Shown here piece by piece: positions 1 through 7,404 of a DNA stretch of 10,400 bases. Origin of the DNA: an uncultured Erysipelotrichaceae bacterium (GTDB taxonomy: Bacteria; Bacillota_I; Bacilli_A; Erysipelotrichales; Erysipelotrichaceae); contig ONOV01000137.1 of the NCBI GenBank assembly GCA_900319505.1, positions 1 through 10,400 of the forward strand, in the 5' to 3' direction. Position numbers and translations under genes: made by a program. Within the stretch, counting starts at the first letter, position 1. Every line of letters starts with the position of its first letter. The notes under the pieces were generated by a model. It was not told the DNA's origin. It searched no databases and saw only the letters and a program-made list of their open reading frames with translations.

Positions 1-64
1 TACGATTCTTCTTTTATGTCTTTTATTCTGTGTGCAGTGTGTATATCGCGTCTTTTTTGGAGAA

Positions 65-93
65 TATAAAAAATCCCGGCCGAAGCCGGGATT
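65..93 (-). terminator. Intrinsic terminator of argS
   Basis: Read on the minus strand, a perfect 9-bp stem (AATCCCGGC / GCCGGGATT) closes on a TTCG loop, so the transcript carries an extra-stable C(UUCG)G tetraloop. A T-rich tract follows at 65-71. It begins 10 bases past the argS stop codon, which fits a rho-independent terminator for argS. Bases 1-64 beyond it show no gene or other recognisable element. Confidence 0.93.
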
Positions 94-102
94 GAATTAC
101 TG

Positions 103-1761
103 TTACATCTTATCCGGTGCCGCAACGCCAATCAGATCCAGAGCGTTCTTCAGGGTAACGGAAGCTGCCTTGACAAGACCAAGTCTCTGGTTGGTCAGTT
201 CAGGATCATCCGGCACATTGACACGGGTGGAGTTATAGTAGCTGTGGAAAGTTCTGACAAAAGTAAGAATGTATTCCGTAATCTTGTTCGGCTTGCGGGA
301 AGCTGCGGCGGAAGCGACTTCGCGCGGGAATTCATTCATCATCTTGAGCATCAGGGTTTCTTTTTCATCCGTCAGTCTGTCATAGCTGTCCACTTTGTGG
401 AAGGCAGGAATATCCGGATTTGTCAGGATGGAATGCATACGGGAATAGGCATACTGGGCATAGTACACCGGGTTGTTATTATCCTTTGTACGGGCCAGTT
501 TCATATCAAAATCCATCTGGGTGGAAACATCCTTGGACACAAAGAACCATCTGGCCGCATCCACACCGACATCCTCACACAGCTCACGGATCGTGATGGC
601 ATTGCCGGTACGCTTGCTCATCTTGACCTCTTTGCCATCTTCCACCATACGTACCATCTGAATCAGATCAACGCTCAGGGTATCATCCGGATAGCCAAGA
701 GCCTTCAATGCTGCCTTCATACGGACCACATAGCTGTGGTGGTCAGCACCCCACAGATCAACAAGATGCGGATAGCCTCTTTCCACCTTATAGACATGGT
801 TGGCAATATCCGGGGTCAGATAAGCTAATGTGCCGTCAGACTTGCGCAGCACTCTGTCCTTGTCATCTCCATATTCAGTGGATCTGAACCATAAGGCACC
901 ATCCTTTTCATAAGTCAGCCCCTTGGCCTGCATCGTATCCAGAACCTTTCTGATCCGCTCACTGTTATTCTCATAGAAGAACGTTTCATGCATCCAGGAC
1001 TCCATATGCACCCGGTACAGTTCCAGATCATCTTCAATGGCCTTGAGCTTGCGCTTGACACCTTCCGCCTTGAAGTAGTCCAGTCTTTCCCCGGGATCAG
1101 CGTCCAGCCACTTCTCACCGTCTTTTGCGGCAATATCATTGGCAATGTCAATGATATCCCTGGCGTGGTATCCGTTTTCCGGCAGCGGATATTCTTTGCC
1201 GAAGTGTTCAAAGTATCTTGCAATCAGTGATTCTCCCAGCATGACAATCTGATTGCCGGCATCGTTGATGTAGTACTCTCTCAATACATCATAGCCGCTC
1301 TTTTCCATCAGCCGGCAGATTGCATCACCCCAGGCCGCATTGCGGGCATGTCCGCAGTGCAGATCACCCGTCGGATTGGCGGAAACCCACTCCACCAGCA
1401 CTCTGGCGCCTTTGCCGGAATCATTCTTTCCATAGTCATCACCGGCATCAATGATGCTGTTGATCGCTGAACTGAAAGAGCTGTGATTCAGTCTGAAGTT
1501 GATGAAGCCCGGCTTCACCACTTCAATGGAACTGGCGGCAGGAAACTGCTTTGCAATTTCCTCTTTCATGCCTTCGCCGATCTCCATCGGACTCTTATGC
1601 AGTACACGGGCAAGACGCATTGCCACCGAAGTAGAATAATCCCCCATCTTGGGATCCTTCGGTGTTTCTACAACAAGCATCTTCTCATCGACATCCACAT
1701 CATATACGTTCTTTACTGCTGTCTGTACTGCGGTAAAGATCGTTCTGGTAAAATCACTCAT
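103..1761 (-). CDS. argS: Arginyl-tRNA synthetase
   Basis: Class I aminoacyl-tRNA synthetase that charges tRNA-Arg with arginine in the cytoplasm, using ATP. The 552-residue protein has the family's order of parts. An N-terminal additional domain covers about residues 1-110. The HIGH-type signature HCGHAR is at 135-140 inside the ArgS-typical SANPTG context, and KMSKR is at 380-384. A DALR-type anticodon-binding domain runs from about 435 to the end and ends in LIGVAAPDKM. Length is normal. The ATG at 1761 is supported by GGAGGT five bases upstream (1767-1772). The gene lies directly behind tRNA-Arg(ACG) on the same strand, separated by a hairpin terminator. Only about 23 bases separate that terminator's T-tract from the start codon, and no promoter is visible there, so expression may rely on read-through from the tRNA promoter. 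A UUCG-loop terminator follows the gene. Confidence 0.97.
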   Translation of the reverse strand: MSDFTRTIFTAVQTAVKNVYDVDVDEKMLVVETPKDPKMGDYSTSVAMRLARVLHKSPMEIGEGMKEEIAKQFPAASSIEVVKPGFINFRLNHSSFSSAINSIIDAGDDYGKNDSGKGARVLVEWVSANPTGDLHCGHARNAAWGDAICRLMEKSGYDVLREYYINDAGNQIVMLGESLIARYFEHFGKEYPLPENGYHARDIIDIANDIAAKDGEKWLDADPGERLDYFKAEGVKRKLKAIEDDLELYRVHMESWMHETFFYENNSERIRKVLDTMQAKGLTYEKDGALWFRSTEYGDDKDRVLRKSDGTLAYLTPDIANHVYKVERGYPHLVDLWGADHHSYVVRMKAALKALGYPDDTLSVDLIQMVRMVEDGKEVKMSKRTGNAITIRELCEDVGVDAARWFFVSKDVSTQMDFDMKLARTKDNNNPVYYAQYAYSRMHSILTNPDIPAFHKVDSYDRLTDEKETLMLKMMNEFPREVASAAASRKPNKITEYILTFVRTFHSYYNSTRVNVPDDPELTNQRLGLVKAASVTLKNALDLIGVAAPDKM

Positions 1762-1784
1762 AGCCTACCTCCGCCTCATTTGTG

Positions 1785-1803
1785 AAAAAAGCCCATGATG
1801 GGC
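1785..1803 (-). terminator. Hairpin terminator between tRNA-Arg and argS
   Basis: On the minus strand GCCCA-TCA-TGGGC (1791-1803) is followed by six Ts (1785-1790). It lies six bases past the tRNA discriminator base and 23 bases before the argS start codon. The stem is only 5 bp, so termination may be partial. It could end the tRNA transcript or act as an attenuator that sets argS level. Confidence 0.75.
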
Positions 1804-1809
1804 CCAACG

Positions 1810-1883
1810 TGCGCCGAACAGGAGTCGAACCCGCAACCTTTTGATTCGTAGTCAAATGCTCTATCCAGTTGAGCTATCGGCGC
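1810..1883 (-). tRNA. tRNA-Arg (anticodon ACG)
   Basis: The minus strand folds into a complete 74-nt cloverleaf. The acceptor stem GCGCCGA pairs with TCGGCGC and is followed by discriminator A. The D-arm is TAGCTCAACTGGATAGAGCA. The anticodon stem TTTGA/TCAAA flanks the loop, with anticodon ACG at forward 1847-1849; A34 would be edited to inosine. The T-arm contains GGTTCGACTCC. CCA is not encoded, since the bases after the discriminator are CGT, so it must be added by a nucleotidyltransferase. The cognate synthetase gene argS follows directly, which is an unusually tidy pairing of tRNA and enzyme. Confidence 0.97.
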
Positions 1884-1898
1884 ATAATATACCAGTCT

Positions 1899-1927
1899 TT
1901 TATACTATACTTCGACACTTTTTTCAA
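1899..1927 (-). promoter_or_regulatory. SigmaA-type promoter of tRNA-Arg (and probably argS)
   Basis: On the minus strand, -35 TTGAAA (1922-1927), a spacer of exactly 17 bases and -10 TATAAA (1899-1904) place the start of transcription near 1890-1893, a few bases before the tRNA 5' end at 1883. The -35 box overlaps the TGA stop (1924-1926) of the upstream TetR reading frame. It is the best-formed promoter in the window. Confidence 0.8.
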
Positions 1928-2411
1928 TGGCATAGACCCGCATGAATCATCGCATTCAGCTCTTTTCCATCCTCTTTCATGCCTCTTCTGATCCATCCGT
2001 ACAGCCCATAGGCAAAATACGCCTGGGTATTACCCATCTCTGTTTCAGGACCGCATACGCTCAATATGGTTTCCAGGATATATTCTCCCTCCCCGGCCTT
2101 TATCAGTGTTTGGCAGAAATGACTGTTTTTGTTTTGTAAAAATGATCAAAGAGACTGGCAGAAACATTGGCCGGCCTGGAAGGAGGACCACTTTCATATG
2201 CTGTTCCCCATTCAGCAATCAGCCGGCCGCATTCCTGATGCAGGATATCAGAAATACTTGTGTAATTGCGGCAGAACGAAGCCCTGGCTGCCCCGGCCCG
2301 CTCACATAATGTCCTTACCGGTATTCCTTCCAGCTTCTTTTCCTCCAGCATTTCCGCCAGTGTCTTTAAGAGCATGTTTCTGACGTATGTATTCTTTTCC
2401 TGATTGTTCAT
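1924..2411 (-). pseudogene. TetR/AcrR-family regulator, frameshifted
   Basis: This is the remnant of a TetR-type transcriptional repressor. The ATG at 2411 has AGGAG nine bases upstream (2421-2425). The first frame gives an N-terminal DNA-binding domain, with a helix-turn-helix at about residues 28-52 (PVRTLCERAG...FCRNYTS, matching the usual F-Y-x-x-Y/F pattern). It runs through LFDHFYKTK and then stops at 2103. Coding sense continues in another frame to a TGA at 1924-1926, with a C-terminal ligand-domain-like stretch including LIKAGEGEYILETI and YGLYGWIRRGMKEDG. Adding one A to the A5 run at 2126-2130 (T5 on the plus strand) joins the halves into a smooth protein of about 162 residues. This is either a real single-base loss or a homopolymer sequencing error. 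The gene is divergent from the hydrolase remnant at 2474, its likely former target. Confidence 0.75.
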
Positions 2412-2473
2412 GATGTGACACTCCTGGCCTTTCTGTCCCATTTTCATGCTTCATTCTTTTCTATCTTTTTTCG

Positions 2474-2826
2474 ATGACACACTTGTCTCGTCGAAAGAAA
2501 GAAGGGAAAAAGGTACTGCGCGTCATCCTGTTCATCTTTATCGCAATTGCTCTGTTCTTTGTTTACAGCATCATCAAACCGGCAGCACTGATGAAAACAC
2601 TGTCATTCCTCTGCAGTCACTGCAGAAAATCAATGATGCCATACCGGATGATGTGGAAAAGATCATGGTCAGAAGAAAAGACGCGGGCCATGGAAACATG
2701 CTGTACTGCGCAGATGGATATGTGACGGCCTGGTTTCTGTATCAGCTGTGTGGGGACGAAGAAGCCGCTTCTGTCTTTACGGAAACAGGTGAGCTTTCTT
2801 CTGATCCTCTCTGTAAAGTATCTTAA
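2474..2826 (+). pseudogene. Alpha/beta-hydrolase (secreted or membrane-anchored) remnant with internal deletion
   Basis: Two reading frames make sense in succession. From the ATG at 2474, a basic N-terminus (SRRKKEGKK) precedes one hydrophobic segment at about residues 14-34 (VLRVILFIFIAIALFF), as in a signal anchor. After about 2575 the coding frame changes. The second frame has GSTDENTVIPLQSLQKI, resembling the strand-loop that carries the catalytic Asp of alpha/beta hydrolases, then KDAGHG with the catalytic-His context, then ADGYVTAWFLYQL, as in cutinase-like C-termini. It ends in TAA at 2824-2826. The roughly 200 residues that normally hold the nucleophile elbow (GxSxG) are absent, so the product cannot be an active hydrolase. 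No good Shine-Dalgarno precedes 2474. The family call rests on the C-terminal pattern only. The alternative is two unrelated small frames. Confidence 0.58.
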
Positions 2827-2887
2827 TACCCGGTCTGCGCCAGAATAAGGTATATTATTCGCATTATAAGGAAATCAGAAAAAACAT

Positions 2888-5800
2888 ATGCTGCAGATTA
2901 AACATATACGAAAAGAATACAGAACAAAATCACTGACCCAGACAGCGCTTGATGATGTATCCATCAGCTTCCGGGACAGTGAATTTGTTGCAATCCTCGG
3001 CCCTTCCGGCTCAGGTAAAACCACCCTGCTCAATGTGATCGGCGGTCTTGACCGCTATGACAGCGGTGATCTTATTATCAACGGTCTTTCCACCAGACAC
3101 TATCGTGATTCCGACTGGGACTATTACCGTGCCCATACCATCGGTTTTGTCTTTCAGAGCTATAACCTCATCCCCCACCAGTCCGTTCTGGCTAATGTTG
3201 AACTGGCTCTGACCATAGCCGGCATCAGCCGCAGAGAAAGAAGAGAAAGGGCTGTACAGGCGCTGGAAAAAGTCGGGTTAGGCGATCAGATTTATAAGAA
3301 GCCCAATCAGATGTCCGGCGGACAGATGCAGCGGGTAGCCATCGCAAGAGCTCTGGTCAATGATCCGGATATTGTCTTAGCCGATGAACCGACCGGCGCC
3401 CTGGATTCCAGAACAAGCATCCAGGTCATGGAATTATTAAAGGAAGTAGCCAAAGACAGACTGGTCATCATGGTAACCCATAACCCGGATCTTGCCGCCA
3501 GATATGCCACCCGTACCGTACGCATCAAAGATGGAAAGATCATTGATGATACCAATCCTCTTACCCTGAAAGAAGAAGGTGAAGCCGTTGTCAGAAAGGC
3601 CGGACACTCTTCCATGTCCTTTCTGACAGCTCTTTCCCTGTCCTTCAACAACCTGCGTACCAAAAAAGCCAGAACCCTGCTGGTATCCATTGCCGGCTCC
3701 ATCGGCATTATCGGCATTGCCCTAGTCATGGCTTTAAGCAATGGGGCAACTGTCTATATTAATGATATGGAACGACAGGCCATGGGATCCTATCCCCTGC
3801 AGATCAGCAGCGTCGGCTATGATCTTTCTTCCATGATGTCCTCCGCCCAGCAGAATCAGACCCAGAACAAAGAGAGGAAAAAGAAAGCAGACAAGGATAC
3901 GATCGGTGTTTCCGACACCCTGACTTCTGCCATGAGCACCATGAGTGAAAACGACCTTTCTTCTTTGAAGAAATATATTGACAGCGGTAAATCCGATATC
4001 AGAGACTACACCGCTGATATTGAATACCTCTATGATGCCATGCCGCAGATCTACCTTGAACAGGACAATACACCATATCTTGTTTCACCATCCAAAACCG
4101 GTGCTTCCACAACCCTCTTTACAACAAGCACCAATTCCTCTGACTTCTATCAGCTGCCTCAGAACGCTTCTCTCTATGAAAATGACTATCAATTGAAAGC
4201 CGGGCACTGGCCCACAAAGGCTGATGAAGCCATTCTTGTCATTTCCAGTGACAGTACCGTCACCGACACACTGCTCTATGAGATTGGCATCAAACCCTAT
4301 CATGACTATGAAGAACTGAACAAAGCCATGCAGGAAGGCAGAACATATACCATTGATGACAAGACTTCTTCCTGCCATACCTCCGACTTCCTCGGCCGCT
4401 CATTCAAAGTCCTCAGTGCTTCTGACTATTATGTCTATGATGATACATACAAGGTCTATGCCAGCCGACAGGATAATGAAGACTACATTCAATCTCTGCT
4501 AAAAGATGCCCAGGAGCTGAAGATTGTCGGCATCGTACAGCCAAAGGAAGATGTTGAAGCAGGTACGCTTTCCACCGGAATCGGCTATACCTATGATCTG
4601 ACTGAGAGCGTGATGGAAAAAGCTGCTTCTTCTGCTGTGGTCAAAGCCCAGCAGGCCGATCCGGATACCAATGTACTGACCGGCAAGGCTTTTACGGATA
4701 CTGACAGTTCACTGGATCTATCTTCTTTGATTTCCGTTGATCAGAATGCCCTGGCTTCTGCTTTTGCACTGCCTTCCGGTGCGATCGATACCTCTGCCTT
4801 ATCCAGCCTCAGCAATAATCTCGACCTTTCTTCCCTCATCGATCCTTCTGCACTTTCTGCCGCAGCCCCTGCCCTTACTTCTGCAGATCTCCAGAACCTT
4901 CTGCAGAATGCCGCCTCTTCTGTTCATTCTGATGCCCTTTCCGATCTTTTCAAAAAGATTCTTGAAGGATGGCAGAACAGCAGCCAGCAGACCCTTTCTG
5001 CTTATCAACAGGGCCTGTCAGACTATCTTTCCAGTGATGAAGCACGAAAGATCCTTTCCGACCATCTCAAAGACATCTTTAAAAATGGCTCTGACTCTAT
5101 CCTGACATCGGACAATCTTGAAAAAGTTGTTCTGCAGCTCATGGATGGATTTGAAGACTATCAGAAACAGCACAGTGAAGAAGATATCAGTACGTTATTG
5201 AATGGCTATCTGCAGAGTGAAACCGGCCAGGCAGACCTGCAGGCTGCCTGTTCCTCCCTTTCCGGTTCTCTTTCCGATCTTGATCTCAGTTCAGATGATC
5301 TGAACAGCCTGCTGAGTGATCTTGAGAACGGCTATCAGACCTACGCTGCTTCACACGGCACGCCGACAGGTGAAGATCTGCGCACTTCCTTTGAAACCTA
5401 TCTGACCTCTGATGAAACATCTGCCCTCATCTCTTCTTCCCTGCCTGCTGTCATTGACACCAATGCTTTGTCTGCTTCAGTTTCTTCTGTTTTACAGAAT
5501 ACAGTCTCTTCCTACACCAGTGCCTTCAGCACACAGATGTCTGCTGTCATGACCTCTTTGATAAACCAGTACGCGGATGCCCTGACCAGGACCATGGCAA
5601 ATGCCATGTCGCAGGTATCCGGCATTGATGGAGAGCAGCTTGCCAAAGCCTTCTCCATCAATATGGATGAAGATGATCTGCAGAATCTTCTGACTTCCAT
5701 GATGTCCGGCCGCACCGCCGACTATGCGTCCAACCTCAGGGCCTTCGGCTATGCGGATGAAGACAATCCAAGTGAAATCGACCTCTATCCGAAAGACTTC

Positions 5801-6343
5801 GATTCCCGCAGCAATATCCGCTCCATCCTTGACAGCTACAACAAATCCGTCCAGGATAAAGGACAGAAGGATAAGACCATAGTCTATACAGATCTTGTCG
5901 CAACGATGCTTTCCAGTGTAACGGATATCATCCATACCATTTCCTATATTCTGATTGCCTTTGTCGGTATCTCTTTAGTTGTTTCCTCGATCATGATCGG
6001 GGTCATCACCTACATCTCGGTACTGGAAAGAAGAAAGGAAATCGGTATCCTCAGGGCATTAGGCGCCTCCCGCCACAATATTGCCCAGGTGTTCAATGCG
6101 GAAACATTCATCACCGGTCTATTATCCGGATTGATCGGGGTTGTCTTTGCCATACTGCTGTGCATTCCCTTAAGCTCTGTCATCCATCATATGGCTCAGA
6201 CCGACAGTATCAATATGTCTCTGCCGTTAGAGAGTGCCCTTGGCCTGATTCTTTTAAGCATCGTATTGACGGTGATTGCCGGTATTATTCCTTCTCATAA
6301 GGCAGCCAAGAGCGATCCTGTCGCTGCTCTGCGTACAGAATAG
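2888..6343 (+). CDS. ABC transporter, fused ATPase and FtsX-type permease with giant extracytoplasmic domain
   Basis: A MacB/LolD-like ATPase is fused to an FtsX-fold permease (1151 residues). ATPase features are Walker A GPSGSGKT at 38-45, Q-loop Q90, signature SGGQ at 143-146, Walker B LADE at 164-167 and switch His198. Transmembrane segments are predicted at about 264-285, 1015-1043, 1072-1096 and 1116-1135, the 1+3 layout of FtsX permeases. ERRKEIGILRALGA after TM2 is the typical coupling helix. The outside domain (about 286-1014) is Ser-, Asp- and Leu-rich, low in Cys and mostly helical, with repeated motifs. Proteins of this class are mechanotransmission pumps acting on peptides, lipids or envelope machinery; the substrate cannot be read here. 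The start is set by homology to the usual MLQIKHIRKEYRT opening. The only Shine-Dalgarno-like AAGGA (2868-2872) is unusually far upstream. The next gene, a WYL regulator, is closely coupled. Confidence 0.9.
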   Translation: MLQIKHIRKEYRTKSLTQTALDDVSISFRDSEFVAILGPSGSGKTTLLNVIGGLDRYDSGDLIINGLSTRHYRDSDWDYYRAHTIGFVFQSYNLIPHQSVLANVELALTIAGISRRERRERAVQALEKVGLGDQIYKKPNQMSGGQMQRVAIARALVNDPDIVLADEPTGALDSRTSIQVMELLKEVAKDRLVIMVTHNPDLAARYATRTVRIKDGKIIDDTNPLTLKEEGEAVVRKAGHSSMSFLTALSLSFNNLRTKKARTLLVSIAGSIGIIGIALVMALSNGATVYINDMERQAMGSYPLQISSVGYDLSSMMSSAQQNQTQNKERKKKADKDTIGVSDTLTSAMSTMSENDLSSLKKYIDSGKSDIRDYTADIEYLYDAMPQIYLEQDNTPYLVSPSKTGASTTLFTTSTNSSDFYQLPQNASLYENDYQLKAGHWPTKADEAILVISSDSTVTDTLLYEIGIKPYHDYEELNKAMQEGRTYTIDDKTSSCHTSDFLGRSFKVLSASDYYVYDDTYKVYASRQDNEDYIQSLLKDAQELKIVGIVQPKEDVEAGTLSTGIGYTYDLTESVMEKAASSAVVKAQQADPDTNVLTGKAFTDTDSSLDLSSLISVDQNALASAFALPSGAIDTSALSSLSNNLDLSSLIDPSALSAAAPALTSADLQNLLQNAASSVHSDALSDLFKKILEGWQNSSQQTLSAYQQGLSDYLSSDEARKILSDHLKDIFKNGSDSILTSDNLEKVVLQLMDGFEDYQKQHSEEDISTLLNGYLQSETGQADLQAACSSLSGSLSDLDLSSDDLNSLLSDLENGYQTYAASHGTPTGEDLRTSFETYLTSDETSALISSSLPAVIDTNALSASVSSVLQNTVSSYTSAFSTQMSAVMTSLINQYADALTRTMANAMSQVSGIDGEQLAKAFSINMDEDDLQNLLTSMMSGRTADYASNLRAFGYADEDNPSEIDLYPKDFDSRSNIRSILDSYNKSVQDKGQKDKTIVYTDLVATMLSSVTDIIHTISYILIAFVGISLVVSSIMIGVITYISVLERRKEIGILRALGASRHNIAQVFNAETFITGLLSGLIGVVFAILLCIPLSSVIHHMAQTDSINMSLPLESALGLILLSIVLTVIAGIIPSHKAAKSDPVAALRTE
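4709..5485 (+). repeat. Degenerate internal protein repeats in the ABC extracytoplasmic domain
   Basis: Residues about 608-866 of the transporter carry short recurring motifs. The pattern [I/V]-D-x-[S/N]-A-L-[S/A] appears at 617 (VDQNALA), 633 (IDTSALS), 651 (IDPSALS) and 856 (IDTNALS). LDLSS appears at 609, 645 and 798. A longer unit of roughly 50 residues, helix plus G-[W/F/Y]-x-x-[Y/x] then a helix ending in YL-x-S-x-E, is seen about three times (near 692-719, 752-779 and 813-843). This suggests expansion of a helical stalk by duplication. The boundaries are approximate. Confidence 0.5.
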
Positions 6344-6355
6344 GAAGTACATGCC

Positions 6356-7345
6356 ATGGATAAGAAAAAAATCTCCTTTGCCATATTGACCATCCTGCAG
6401 GAAGAGACTGATGAAAATCATATTCTGAGTACATCAGATCTCATCAGAAAGCTCAATGATACCTGTCATCTCAAAGCAGAAAGAAGAACCATCTATTCTG
6501 ACATTGCTCTTTTGAAGCAGGAAGGCTTTGCCATATCCGACTATGAGGAAAACGGCCAGGGCTATTACATGAAAGGAAGAAACCTTTCCGCCAGGCCCTT
6601 CAGCCGCAGTGAAATCCTGCTGTTATGCAATGCCATTCATGCGTCTCATTTCATCGATCAGGAAGAGAGTGAAACCCTCATCAATAAGCTTTTGACCATG
6701 TTATCCGTCCATGAAAGAGAAACATTCCGGGAACAGGTCTATCTGCCCAATGCTTTCAAATCCGGCAGTGCAGAACTGCTGGATAACATTGATCAGATTG
6801 CCGAAGCATGCCGCAGCCATCATAAGATTGCCTTCTGCTACCTGCATTACGATGGAAACAGAAACCTCATCCGCAATGACCACAGGTATGTCGTCTCCCC
6901 GCACTACATCGTCTTCCATGATGAAAGGCCCTATGTCATTGTGACCGGACGCCATCCCGGCATCTCCCACTACCGCATTGACCGTATTGCCAATCTGCTT
7001 GTCACAGATGAGGAAAGTGATGTGCTGGCAGAAGAGGACAGACAGGAAGCCTATCAGTACGCTGAAGACAGACTGTTCATGTTTGCCGGGGAAATCACAC
7101 ATGTACGCTTTCGCTGTGAAAACCGCATCATGAATGCCATGGTAGATCTCTTCGGCAAAGAAGTACGCACCTGGCCGGTGGATGCCGAACACTTTGACAT
7201 GGTCATTCAGACCACTTCTGCCGGGGCTGTTTTTCTGGCCCAGCAGTATATGGATGCGATTGAACTCATGGAGCCGCTGCCGCTGAGAGAACAGGTTGAA
7301 GCAGTACTGCAGAAGGCTTTGAAAGCGTATGACAAAAGCATCTGA
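6356..7345 (+). CDS. WYL-domain transcriptional regulator
   Basis: A 329-residue cytoplasmic regulator. A winged helix-turn-helix fills about residues 1-75, with STSDLIRKLN and ERRTIYSDIALLKQEG as the HTH and recognition helices. A WYL domain spans about 140-215, with IAFCYLHYDG at 158-167 and the ligand-pocket signature YRIDRI at 206-211. A C-terminal WCX-type extension runs from about 245 to 325. WYL proteins bind nucleic acids or small nucleotides and often control DNA repair or defence genes, though many act as local regulators. The start ATG at 6356 has AGGAAG (6342-6347) eight bases upstream. That Shine-Dalgarno overlaps the TAG stop of the ABC gene (6341-6343), so the two genes are probably co-transcribed and translationally linked. 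The regulator may control the transporter; that is inference. The protein appears complete. Confidence 0.88.
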   Translation: MDKKKISFAILTILQEETDENHILSTSDLIRKLNDTCHLKAERRTIYSDIALLKQEGFAISDYEENGQGYYMKGRNLSARPFSRSEILLLCNAIHASHFIDQEESETLINKLLTMLSVHERETFREQVYLPNAFKSGSAELLDNIDQIAEACRSHHKIAFCYLHYDGNRNLIRNDHRYVVSPHYIVFHDERPYVIVTGRHPGISHYRIDRIANLLVTDEESDVLAEEDRQEAYQYAEDRLFMFAGEITHVRFRCENRIMNAMVDLFGKEVRTWPVDAEHFDMVIQTTSAGAVFLAQQYMDAIELMEPLPLREQVEAVLQKALKAYDKSI

Positions 7346-7370
7346 GGCGCTTTCCTCTTGACACATTGTC

Positions 7371-7387
7371 TATAATTAACAAGGTAA
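7371..7387 (+). promoter_or_regulatory. -10 box overlapped by an AdcR/ZitR-like zinc operator
   Basis: TATAAT (7371-7376) is a perfect -10 element, placing transcription start near 7383 and giving a leader of about 20 bases. Sharing its last T is TTAACAAGGTAA (7376-7387), which matches the streptococcal/lactococcal zinc-repressor consensus TTAACYRGTTAA at 10 of 12 positions. No good -35 sits 17 bases upstream. TTGACA at 7358-7363 is only 7 bases from the -10 box and is too close to be its partner. Repressor binding here would block RNA polymerase on a metal-GTPase operon. No regulator gene is present in the window to confirm it. Confidence 0.4.
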
Positions 7388-7404
7388 ATATGCAAGGAGG
7401 CAGA

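Noticed and set aside
244..828. A 194-codon plus-strand open frame inside argS.
   Set aside because: It is a shadow of argS, whose minus-strand frame has all the signature motifs; the plus frame shows no family features.
1762..1809. A T-box leader controlling argS.
   Set aside because: There is far too little room and no specifier loop or T-box sequence; only the short tRNA terminator is present.
2412..2480. A TetR operator formed by GATGTGACACTC and GATGACACACTT between the divergent pseudogenes.
   Set aside because: The two are imperfect direct matches rather than an inverted repeat, and both genes are broken, so the evidence is too thin.
7344..7357. GAGG/CCTC hairpin as a terminator after the WYL gene.
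   Set aside because: The stem is 4 bp with a 6-base loop and no T-run, too weak to call.
6701..7366. A 221-codon minus-strand open frame across the WYL gene.
   Set aside because: It lies antisense to a gene with clear HTH and WYL motifs and has no recognisable domain.
7358..7376. TTGACA plus TATAAT as a full promoter before the GTPase operon.
   Set aside because: The two hexamers are only 7 bases apart, far from the 16-18 needed, so only the -10 box was kept.
7366..7404. A longer N-terminus for the first GTPase from a TTG at 7366.
   Set aside because: It would precede the likely transcription start and push the P-loop away from the N-terminus; the ATG at 7405 has a strong AAGGAGG.
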